This document shows, piece after piece, positions 1 through 5,080 of a stretch of 12,411 nt of DNA. The stretch covers positions 1 through 12,411 of the forward strand of contig JBEVIU010000021.1 of assembly GCA_040510575.1 (NCBI GenBank), written 5' to 3'. Position numbers and translations under genes: made by a program. The notes beneath the pieces are model-generated. The model had not been told where the DNA came from, made no database searches, and saw only the letters and a program-made list of their open reading frames with translations. Numbering within the stretch: the first letter of the stretch is position 1; each line of letters begins with the position of its first letter. The DNA comes from DASUMF01 sp040510575 (GTDB lineage Bacteria; Actinomycetota; Acidimicrobiia; IMCC26256; DASPTH01).

Positions 1-87
1 GTACGTGCGGCTCGGGACGTCCGCCTGAAGGTCTCGAAGCTCATGTTCGGGCCCGCCGATGTTGCAACCGGTGTTGCACAGCGCTGA
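1..87 (+). CDS. C-terminal fragment of an unidentified protein
   Basis: Frame 1 is open from the first base and ends at TGA 85-87, giving 28 residues that end in ADVATGVAQR. Third codon positions are mostly G or C in the first two thirds, as in real genes here, and less so near the stop. The start lies outside the window. The piece is too short to assign to a family and contains no recognisable motif. It could also be chance read-through in GC-rich DNA. The space up to the tRNA (88-129) shows nothing further. Confidence 0.35.
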   Translation, partial: VRAARDVRLKVSKLMFGPADVATGVAQR

Positions 88-129
88 GGCGGCGTAGGTG
101 CGTCGTGGCGTTTTCGCAGGTAGTTGCAG

Positions 130-203
130 TGGAGGTGATGGGACTTGAACCCACGACTTCTACGTTGCGAACGTAGCGCTCTACCGGGCTGAGCTACACC
201 CCC
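130..203 (-). tRNA. tRNA-Ala (anticodon CGC)
   Basis: The minus strand folds into a complete 74-nt cloverleaf. The acceptor stem is GGGGGTG with CACCTCC, the D arm GCTC/GAGC, the anticodon stem CTACG/CGTAG around loop TTCGCAA, and the T arm GTGGG/CCCAT with loop TTCAAGT; A is the discriminator. The anticodon CGC reads the alanine codon GCG. The third acceptor pair is G-U (G3:U70), the classic alanine identity element, which confirms the assignment. The 3' CCA is not encoded. A TAnnnT hexamer at 216-221 could be its -10 box, but no -35 partner is visible. Confidence 0.96.
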
Positions 204-268
204 GTGGAACCGAAGACGCTACCACCGCGCGTTCGCGGCGCCTCCGTCGGACCACACGCGTCCTTGCG

Positions 269-299
269 TCTGTGAGGCACCGTTTCGGTGCGTGACAGA
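269..299 (-). terminator. Weak hairpin downstream of the FKBP gene
   Basis: An outer TCTGT/ACAGA pair and an inner GCACCG/CGGTGC stem around a 3-nt loop form a hairpin about 25 nt past the stop codon of the minus-strand prolyl isomerase gene. No U-run follows on either strand. It may protect or terminate that transcript, but the assignment is tentative. The rest of 204-324 shows no gene. Confidence 0.3.
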
Positions 300-324
300 T
301 GCCAACACGGAGGGGCGGGGTGAG

Positions 325-1257
325 TCAGGTCGCGGCGAGGATGTCGATGACGAACACCAGTGTGTCAGTGCCCTTGATTCCTGCGCCCGAATTCCCGCCG
401 GCGCCGTACCCCTTGTCGGGCGGGATCACGAGGAGCATCTGCGAGCCGACGGGCTGGCCGACGAGGCCTTCGTCCCATCCCGCGATCACCGCGCTCGTGC
501 CGATCGAGAAGTCGACGGGCGTCCCGGTCTTCCACGACGAGTCGAACGTCTTGCCCGTGTCCCACACGATGCCCGTGTAGTGGACCGTGACGGTCTGGCC
601 CGCCTGCACGACCGGGCCGGTGCCCGTGATGAGGGGTTGCACGACGAGCGTGGTCGGCGGATCGACGTTCTTCGGCACGGTGATGGTCGGCGCGCCGTTC
701 TTCGCGAGCTTCACCGTGGGCAGGCCGTCGACCGGGACGACTGTGGCTCCGGTCGCGCGATCGAGCGGCACCGACGCCGACTTGATGTCGGCCACGAAGA
801 GCAACGTGTCGCTGAGCTTGATCGCGTCGGACTTCATCGCCTTCGTCATGCCGTCCTTGGGCGCGATCGCGACCACCACGCGGCTCCCGACGCGCTCACC
901 GATGAGGCTGTCGACGATCGCCGGCCGGGTCTTGGTCCGGTCCATCGGGAGCGACACCGACGCGGCGCCGTACGACGTCTCGAGCTCGGCGCCGGTCCGA
1001 CCGTTGACGAACACGTAGTCGAGCGTGACGGTCGAGCCCTTGACCGCCTTGGCGCCGGTGCCCTTCGTGACCGTCTCGCTCTTGGTCTGCTTCACCGCGA
1101 CGGGCTTCGTGACCGCCACGGTCGGCTTCTCGCCGACGGTGCCGGTGACGGTCACCGAGGTGAGATCGGCGGTGGCGGCCACCGCGGCCGGTGCCGACGC
1201 GACCGCACCCGCGGCGAGGACGGCAGCGAGCAGGAACGGGAGGAGGAAGCGACGCAC
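325..1257 (-). CDS. Exported FKBP-type peptidyl-prolyl cis-trans isomerase, two domains
   Basis: A 310-residue protein predicted to catalyse proline cis-trans isomerisation outside the membrane. Residues 1-28 are a signal peptide (RR, a Leu/Ala-rich core, likely cleavage after AVA) with no lipobox Cys. The C-terminal domain (about 190-310) carries the FKBP signature: VHYTG at 225-229, FDSSW at 238-242, VIAGWDEGL at 257-265, GYG at 283-285 and LVFVIDIL near the end. The Tyr, Phe-Asp and Trp of the active pocket are present. Residues about 60-160 repeat the fold in degenerate form: the VTLDY strand and LLFVADI end remain, but the FD and GW positions are lost, so this half is probably inactive. 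The start is GTG, with AAGGG six bases upstream in a hairpin. The gene lies 106 bp downstream of the translin-like gene on the same strand. Confidence 0.93.
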   Translation of the reverse strand: MRRFLLPFLLAAVLAAGAVASAPAAVAATADLTSVTVTGTVGEKPTVAVTKPVAVKQTKSETVTKGTGAKAVKGSTVTLDYVFVNGRTGAELETSYGAASVSLPMDRTKTRPAIVDSLIGERVGSRVVVAIAPKDGMTKAMKSDAIKLSDTLLFVADIKSASVPLDRATGATVVPVDGLPTVKLAKNGAPTITVPKNVDPPTTLVVQPLITGTGPVVQAGQTVTVHYTGIVWDTGKTFDSSWKTGTPVDFSIGTSAVIAGWDEGLVGQPVGSQMLLVIPPDKGYGAGGNSGAGIKGTDTLVFVIDILAAT

Positions 1258-1263
1258 AGCGAA

Positions 1264-1282
1264 CCCTTCGGACGGCGAAGGG
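1264..1282 (-). promoter_or_regulatory. Hairpin covering the FKBP ribosome binding site
   Basis: On the minus strand CCCTTCG, a 5-nt spacer and CGAAGGG form a perfect 7-bp stem. The 3' arm contains AAGGG, the only Shine-Dalgarno-like stretch, six bases before the GTG start. If transcription begins upstream of the hairpin, the site would be masked in the mRNA. A TAnnnT box at 1286-1291 would instead start transcription inside the hairpin and free the site. What is seen is the inverted repeat; the regulation is inferred. Confidence 0.45.
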
Positions 1283-1323
1283 TCGAGGGTAGGGCGTGAC
1301 CCCGGGGTCGGCGGAGGCGGGCC

Positions 1324-1340
1324 CCTGAGAAGTTCTCAGG
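1324..1340. promoter_or_regulatory. Palindrome CCTGAGAA-C-TTCTCAGG (operator or 3' hairpin)
   Basis: Eight-base arms form a perfect palindrome around one central base, 23 bp past the translin-like stop and about 67 bp before the FKBP start. As DNA it has the size of a dimeric repressor site. As RNA it gives a 7-bp stem with a 3-nt loop but no U-run. Which of the two it is cannot be told from sequence. Confidence 0.4.
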
Positions 1341-1377
1341 AAACGCCCGTCAGGAAACGCCCGTCAGGAAACGGCGG
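1336..1377. repeat. Three 14-bp tandem repeats at the end of the translin-like gene
   Basis: The unit TCAGGAAACGCCCG occurs twice exactly (1336-1349 and 1350-1363), then once with two changes (1364-1377). On the minus strand the third copy contains the TGA stop of the translin-like gene, so the stop and its flank have been duplicated downstream. The first copy supplies half of the adjacent palindrome. It looks like replication slippage. Confidence 0.8.
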
Positions 1378-2002
1378 GACCGCGGGACTCCATCGCGGCG
1401 CGCAGTCTGGCTGCCACCAACGCCGTGGTGACGTCGCCGCGCGTGCGCTCGAGCACGGCGCGGAGCGCGTCGGTGCTGCGACGGAGGCCACCGGTGAGCG
1501 CGTCGGGGTAGTCGACGGTGATCAACAGCGCATACACCTCGTCCATCACCGCGAGGAGCCGTTCCGCCTCGTCGACCTCGTCGGCGCGCAGGCAGTCGAG
1601 CACTTGACGACGCAGCTCGCTCGCCGCTTCGGCCATGCCGTTGAGGTAGGCCGGCACCTCGACGCCGAGCTCCGCCGCGTTGGGCATCGCGTTGCCCGCG
1701 ACGAATGCCAACGTGAGGTTCGCTTCCACGAACTCCTTCTTGGCGTCGTGGACGTATCCGGCAGCGCGCACGTCGGGATGCTGCTCGACCGCGTTGTCCA
1801 TCTCCGCGATGTACGCCGCGGCAACAGCGACGAGCTCGCGCGCTTCGCGGAATTCGCGGCGGTGCACCGCGCGGATCGCAGTGGCACACGACCGGATGGC
1901 ACGCCGTGAGGCAATCAGCGTGGCCTCGCGGGCTGCGTGCTTGCGTTCGAGGATCTCGTGGGCAGCGGTGCCGGCGGCAGCGATCTGGCCGGCGTGGTCC
2001 AC
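1364..2002 (-). CDS. Translin family protein
   Basis: A 212-residue, almost wholly helical, Ala/Glu/Arg-rich protein. It carries the landmarks of the translin/TRAX fold in order: an N-terminal helix with REATL and AIRAVHRREF (about 25-51), GYVHDAKKEFVEA (83-95), ELGVEVPAYLNGMAEA (111-126), SELRRQVL (128-135), and the signature VDYPDALTGGLRR (163-175) followed by LERTRGD (184-190). Eukaryotic translin and TRAX form an RNA-processing complex; archaeal and bacterial relatives bind nucleic acid but their roles are poorly known. Acidic residues E90 and E93 sit near where TRAX keeps catalytic Glu residues, so RNase activity is possible but unproven. The start is GTG, 13 bp after the stop of the GlpR-like gene, so the two are probably co-transcribed. 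No good Shine-Dalgarno is visible. Confidence 0.85.
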   Translation of the reverse strand: MDHAGQIAAAGTAAHEILERKHAAREATLIASRRAIRSCATAIRAVHRREFREARELVAVAAAYIAEMDNAVEQHPDVRAAGYVHDAKKEFVEANLTLAFVAGNAMPNAAELGVEVPAYLNGMAEAASELRRQVLDCLRADEVDEAERLLAVMDEVYALLITVDYPDALTGGLRRSTDALRAVLERTRGDVTTALVAARLRAAMESRGPAVS

Positions 2003-2015
2003 GCGAACCGTCGGC

Positions 2016-2561
2016 TCAGCTCGACGCGGTCTGGCGCAAGGGCACCAGACGCGGCTGCGCGCGCGTGACGCCCCGCAGGTCGATGTCGGGAAGCGCGTAC
2101 GTGGGGTACGGCGCGAAGTTCCCGGCCGTGGGCGTGCCCGGCAGGGGGCGGATGCCCCGAGTGGGCTGCGCGCGCTGCTTGTACTGGATCAGCAGGTACA
2201 CGTAGCCGGCCAGGGCGGCGTCGGCGAGCAGTTGGATCGCGATGATTGGCATCGAGCGGGTGAACACTGCGGCGAGGAACGTGACGACCACGAGCCCGAC
2301 GAGGACGAGGAGCACGTCGCGCCGGCGACGCTGGGTCGGGCTCATCCCGGCGGTTCCGGTGCTCATCGGGCCGAAGATCGCGGGCTGGGTGCGCGGACCG
2401 TGTTGCTTCCGCTGCCCGTTCGTGCCGCCGAGCGCGCGGAGCCGGTGGTGGAAATCACCCACGGAGTCGGACCGGCTTTGATTGTTGCGGGAGCGCAGGA
2501 TGGTGGGCGCGAGGAACGCCACCCATGCCAATACAAGGATCCCGATGATTGCGATCGTCAA
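2016..2561 (-). CDS. glpR: GlpR/SepX-like membrane protein (candidate receptor of gephyrin-like Glp)
   Basis: A 181-residue protein with an N-terminal membrane helix (about 3-21), a cytoplasmic-type Arg/Ser-rich stretch (22-80), two closely spaced helices (about 84-101 and 105-125) and a Pro-rich tail. The start WVAFLAPTILR followed by DSVGDFHHRLRAL resembles the actinobacterial GlpR/SepX family, which opens with a W-A-x-L-x-P-x-x-LR helix end and a conserved F...LR segment. In Corynebacterium GlpR anchors the MoeA-like protein Glp at the divisome; Streptomyces SepX is a septation protein. A moeA gene lies in the same minus-strand series, which supports the call. The start is TTG with GGGGA seven bases upstream; no other early Met or Val start fits as well. 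The family call rests on a remembered pattern, so alternatives remain open. Confidence 0.6.
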   Translation of the reverse strand: MTIAIIGILVLAWVAFLAPTILRSRNNQSRSDSVGDFHHRLRALGGTNGQRKQHGPRTQPAIFGPMSTGTAGMSPTQRRRRDVLLVLVGLVVVTFLAAVFTRSMPIIAIQLLADAALAGYVYLLIQYKQRAQPTRGIRPLPGTPTAGNFAPYPTYALPDIDLRGVTRAQPRLVPLRQTASS

Positions 2562-2596
2562 CGAACCGTCCCCGGTCTTCCGCCCGCGATGGCAAA

Positions 2597-2602
2597 ATTA
2601 TC
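2597..2602 (-). promoter_or_regulatory. Possible -10 box for the GlpR-like gene
   Basis: GATAAT lies in the only AT-rich patch (GATAATTTT) of the 190-bp gap after moaC. It would give a 5' leader of about 30 nt before the TTG start. No -35 partner is recognisable at 17 bp. The rest of 2562-2751 contains only GC-rich short repeats (GCTCGGAGC-like words at 2714-2760) and no gene or clear terminator. Confidence 0.3.
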
Positions 2603-2751
2603 AGGCGCCTTCCGCAGCACCCGGGATGCCAGTGATCTGCCGTTCACCGGATGGACACCCGGCGTTCGGAACCCGCGAACCCTAGCGTCGCGGGCTTCTC
2701 GGCGTCGAGCGGGGCTCGGAGCCGGGGGTCAGACAGGCCTCGGAGCAGGGC

Positions 2752-3261
2752 TCAGAGCTCGAGCTCGCCCAGGCCGTCGAGGTCGGGAGTGCGGCGGTAG
2801 ACGCCCGAGCGACCACCCGTCTTCTCCCAGAGCGCCAGCTCCCCGATGGTCATGGAGCGGTCGATCGACTTGCACATGTCGTAGATCGTGAGGGCGGCGA
2901 TGGCACAGGCTGTGAGGGCCTCCATCTCCACGCCCGTCCGGTCGACCGTGTCGACCTGCGCCTCGATCTCCACGTGTGAGTCTTCGATCCGGAAGTTCAC
3001 GTAGACGGAGCCGACGAGCAGCGGATGGCACAGGGGCAACAGGTGCGGCGTCTGCTTGGCCGCCTGGATCCCAGCCACACGGGCCACCGCGAGCACGTCG
3101 CCCTTGCTGATCGCGCCCGAGGCGATCTTGGCCGCCGTGTCGGAGTCCATGTGCACGCGGCACCGGGCGACGGCGCGACGGTGCGTCGCGTCCTTGGCGG
3201 TGACGTCGACCATCCGGGCTCTGCCGAGAGGATCGAGGTGGGTGAACTCCGAGGCCGACAT
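2752..3261 (-). CDS. moaC: Cyclic pyranopterin monophosphate synthase MoaC
   Basis: A 169-residue enzyme of the first stage of molybdenum cofactor synthesis. It converts the cyclic nucleotide made by MoaA into cyclic pyranopterin monophosphate in the cytoplasm. Hallmarks are KGDVLAVARVAGIQAAK (53-69, with catalytic Lys53), LLPLCHP (74-80, His79), GVEMEALTA (110-118), DMCKSIDR (128-135, Asp128 and Lys131) and GGRSG (149-153). Length is typical. The frame is open further upstream, but the ATG at 3261 gives the normal N-terminus (SEFTHLDPLGRARMVDV); upstream residues are Arg/Pro-rich shadow of moaA. No Shine-Dalgarno precedes this ATG, while TACACT lies exactly six bases before it, so the message may be leaderless. 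It lies 71 bp downstream of moaA. Confidence 0.96.
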   Translation of the reverse strand: MSASEFTHLDPLGRARMVDVTAKDATHRRAVARCRVHMDSDTAAKIASGAISKGDVLAVARVAGIQAAKQTPHLLPLCHPLLVGSVYVNFRIEDSHVEIEAQVDTVDRTGVEMEALTACAIAALTIYDMCKSIDRSMTIGELALWEKTGGRSGVYRRTPDLDGLGELEL

Positions 3262-3267
3262 GCGCCA

Positions 3268-3273
3268 AGTGTA
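3268..3273 (-). promoter_or_regulatory. Possible -10 box for leaderless moaC
   Basis: TACACT followed by exactly six bases and then the moaC ATG. This spacing places the transcription start on the A of the start codon. The -35 region is not convincing (GCACTG at 17 bp). Leaderless messages are common in actinobacteria. Confidence 0.4.
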
Positions 3274-3332
3274 GGAGCCGAGGTCGGGATCAGTGCCCGT
3301 TCGAGCGCTCCGGGGCGCCAACGCAGGAAGCG

Positions 3333-4427
3333 CTACCCGCCGATCTGGCTCATCGAACGCGCCGGGCGCACGAAATCGACCTGGCCGATCCGGTGGCCTG
3401 CCCACTTGGTGCCAACCGCTCGCTCGATCTCGGCGGCGAGCAGGTCGTCGATCTGCTCGCCTGCCGCATCGCCGCGCAGGATCGCTCGAAGGTCGAACTC
3501 CTCGAGCGCGAAGAGGCAGGTGCGCAGCTTGCCCTCGGCCGTCATGCGGATGCGGTCGCACTGCTCGCAGAAGGGCGCGCTGACGCTGGCGATCACGCCG
3601 ACGTCACCGATGCCGTCGGCGAAGCGGAAGCGCTCGGCCGGCTCGACGTGGCCCGTGGTCGTGGCCGTCGAGCCACCGTGGACGGGCGGGTCGGCGAACG
3701 GGAAGACGGCGTGGATGCGCTCGAGGATCTCCGACGCGGGCACGACTCTTTCCGCGCTCCACTCCCCGCTCGCGTCGAGGGGCATGAACTCGATGAAGCG
3801 CACGCCGACGCCCTTCTCGCGACCGAACGCCGCGAGGTCGACGACCTCGTGATCGTTGACGCCACGCATCACCACGCAGTTGATCTTCACCGGGTCGAGT
3901 CCCGCATCGAGCGCGGCGTCCACGCCCGCGAGGACACGTTGAAGGTCGTCACGCCGGGTGAGCTCGGCGAATGCGCTCGAGCGGAGCGAATCGAGCGAGA
4001 TGTTGATGCGGGTGAGCCCGGCGGCAGCGAGATCGTGGGCGCACTCGGCGAGCTTGACGCCGTTCGTGGTGAGCGCGATGTCGATGCCGAGCGGCGCCAA
4101 CATGCCGATGAGCCGGGTGATGTGGGCCCTGACGAGCGGTTCACCGCCGGTGATGCGCACCGACTCGAAGCCGTAGCGCTCCACGCACACCCGCACGATC
4201 CGGGCCTGCTCCTCGTACGTGAGCAGTTCGTCGCGCGGGAGCCAGTCCATGCCCTCGGCGGGCATGCAGTAGCTGCACCGCAGGTTGCAGCGGTCGGTGA
4301 TCGAGACGCGGAGATCGGTGACCCGACGTCCGAAGGGGTCGATGAGCGGCGTGGGCGGTGCAGTCGTTGCAGGCGTTGGCACTCCTGGCAGCGTATGCGA
4401 CGTCCGGCACACTCGACCCCGGACCAC
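3333..4427 (-). CDS. moaA: GTP 3',8-cyclase MoaA (radical SAM)
   Basis: A 364-residue radical-SAM enzyme that rearranges GTP to 3',8-cyclo-GTP, the first step of molybdenum cofactor synthesis. It shows the SAM-cluster motif CxxxCxxC (C47, C51, C54 in DRCNLRCSYC), GGEP (94-97), the second Fe-S cluster motif CxxCx13C (C287, C290, C304) and the C-terminal Gly-Gly that completes the active site. The core begins at about PLIDPFGRRVTDLR, so the first 25-30 residues are extra. The frame allows GTG at 4427, but GTG at 4382 (giving MPTPATTAPP) is an equally good or better start: a TAnnnT box (TACGCT) lies seven bases before it and the codons upstream look less coding. Neither start has a clear Shine-Dalgarno. 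It precedes moaC and faces away from the lipoprotein gene. Confidence 0.95.
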   Translation of the reverse strand: MVRGRVCRTSHTLPGVPTPATTAPPTPLIDPFGRRVTDLRVSITDRCNLRCSYCMPAEGMDWLPRDELLTYEEQARIVRVCVERYGFESVRITGGEPLVRAHITRLIGMLAPLGIDIALTTNGVKLAECAHDLAAAGLTRINISLDSLRSSAFAELTRRDDLQRVLAGVDAALDAGLDPVKINCVVMRGVNDHEVVDLAAFGREKGVGVRFIEFMPLDASGEWSAERVVPASEILERIHAVFPFADPPVHGGSTATTTGHVEPAERFRFADGIGDVGVIASVSAPFCEQCDRIRMTAEGKLRTCLFALEEFDLRAILRGDAAGEQIDDLLAAEIERAVGTKWAGHRIGQVDFVRPARSMSQIGG

Positions 4428-4497
4428 TTGCAGAAGTTCACTCTGTGTGGTTAGTTGTCACTGCTTGTAGTCGGGCTGGGAAATCCGAGGAACAGGC

Positions 4498-4529
4498 AAC
4501 CGAGCACCAGGAACCGAGCACAACCGAGC
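4498..4529 (+). repeat. Three AACCGAGC direct repeats in the leader
   Basis: AACCGAGC occurs at 4498-4505, 4512-4519 and 4522-4529. Two downstream GCTTG words (4577-4581 and 4582-4586 within GAGCTTGC) could pair with the CGAGC part using one G-U pair. The array may be a structural part of the leader RNA or protein-binding sites shared with the divergent moaA promoter. Confidence 0.6.
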
Positions 4530-4601
4530 CACCAGCTACACGGGGAGGCGTTGATCCGCAGGCGATGAACTGGTCGCTTGAGCTTGCGGGGAGCCAGAGC
4601 G

Positions 4602-4652
4602 AAACCGGCCCCACCCTTCAGAGAGATGAAGGGGGGCCGGTCGTTTTCGTTT
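4602..4652 (+). terminator. Intrinsic terminator inside the lipoprotein leader
   Basis: ACCGGCCCC plus CCTTCA pairs with TGAAGG plus GGGGCCGGT, giving about 15 base pairs with a 2-nt bulge and a GAGAGA loop. CGTTTTCGTTT follows as the U-rich tail. The orientation is clearly plus strand, since the minus strand lacks a U-run after the stem. It ends six bases before the Shine-Dalgarno of the gene at 4672, so read-through must be regulated or the terminator must be leaky. Confidence 0.85.
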
Positions 4653-4671
4653 CCGGGAAGGAAACCCCAAC

Positions 4672-4959
4672 ATGGCTACAGGTTCGGAACTCACGAGCAA
4701 GCGTGGGCAGGTTCGTGGACGCCGAGGTCGCATCCTCGTGGCCACGTCTGCGCTGGGCATGCTCTCGCTGTTCGCAGTGGGATGCGGGTACCCGGCGTCG
4801 GACGCGGCAACGACCGACGATTCAGCGCGTGACGCCGCAATTGTGGAGTGCCGCAGCGGCACCGTGACCGACGGCGACGTGCAGACGTCGTCGCTCGTCG
4901 TCACGAGGGTCGAGGCTGCGCCTCCTTCACTTCCCGGGGGCTGCAGCGTCATCCCGTGA
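4672..4959 (+). CDS. Small predicted lipoprotein of unknown function
   Basis: A 95-residue protein. A basic N-region (RGQVRGRRGR, 11-20) leads into a hydrophobic segment (21-35) and a lipobox AVGC with Cys38, so it should be lipid-anchored on the outer face of the membrane. The GRRGRIL stretch faintly resembles a twin-arginine signal. The mature part of about 58 residues is Asp/Ser/Thr-rich, with two further cysteines (C60, C91) that could form a disulfide. No known domain is recognised. AAGGA lies nine bases before ATG and a terminator follows the stop, so this is a self-contained transcription unit. It sits on the opposite strand between moeA and moaA, interrupting the molybdenum cofactor genes. 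Its small size leaves some doubt, but signal peptide, lipobox, ribosome site and flanking terminators agree. Confidence 0.75.
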   Translation: MATGSELTSKRGQVRGRRGRILVATSALGMLSLFAVGCGYPASDAATTDDSARDAAIVECRSGTVTDGDVQTSSLVVTRVEAAPPSLPGGCSVIP

Positions 4960-5030
4960 CCATCGTCCGGTCCGGTGGCTTGCTCGATCGTGGGGGCCGA
5001 GCGAGTCATCAGGGGCGGGCTGGGGGAGCT

Positions 5031-5070
5031 GAACGCCCGGGGCTTCGTGCCCCGGGCGTTCGCTCTTTCC
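5031..5070 (+). terminator. Intrinsic terminator of the lipoprotein gene
   Basis: GAACGCCCGGGGC and GCCCCGGGCGTTC form a perfect 13-bp stem around TTCGT, followed by GCTCTTTCC. It lies 71 bp past the lipoprotein stop and 10 bp before the end of the convergent moeA gene. It may also act on moeA, although the minus-strand side has no U-run. Confidence 0.85.
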
Positions 5071-5080
5071 GTGGTGCGAT

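Larger units (their letters stand above)
4470..4671 (+). promoter_or_regulatory. Attenuator-like 5' leader of the small lipoprotein gene
   Basis: About 200 nt without a credible reading frame precede the lipoprotein ATG. They end in a strong intrinsic terminator, followed after only six bases by the ribosome binding site AAGGA. That order (structured leader, terminator, Shine-Dalgarno) is typical of riboswitches and other attenuators. Upstream GGGG-AG-CC (4589-4596) can pair with GG-CCCC (4607-4612), the 5' arm of the terminator, giving a possible competing fold. CAGCTACACGGGGAGGCG at 4533-4550 resembles the 3' end of ydaO (c-di-AMP) riboswitches, but the matching 5' CGCC half is missing. The class is therefore unknown. 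The promoter could not be placed; the minus-strand moaA promoter must also lie in or near 4428-4600. Confidence 0.5.

Noticed and set aside
216..221. Promoter of the tRNA-Ala gene
   Set aside because: TAGCGT could be a -10 box, but nothing like a -35 box lies 16-18 bp upstream.
2700..2751. Terminator for moaC from GCTCGGAGC-like words
   Set aside because: The repeats are short and partly direct, and no stem with a U-run forms on the minus strand.
1680..2891. A 403-codon plus-strand frame
   Set aside because: It is antisense to the translin-like and GlpR-like genes and crosses an intergenic gap; composition is that of a shadow frame.
3262..3561. N-terminal extension of moaC by 100 residues
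   Set aside because: The frame is open, but the extra residues lie mostly over the moaA 3' end and are Arg/Pro-rich. The ATG at 3261 gives the normal MoaC N-terminus.
4470..4600. ydaO-type c-di-AMP riboswitch
   Set aside because: Only the 3' stretch CAGCTA...GGCG fits. The CGCC partner and the GGGGTGAATC core are not seen, so the class name is not applied.
4428..4660. Molybdenum cofactor riboswitch upstream of moaA on the minus strand
   Set aside because: The position is right, but I could not recognise the conserved core of that family on the minus strand.
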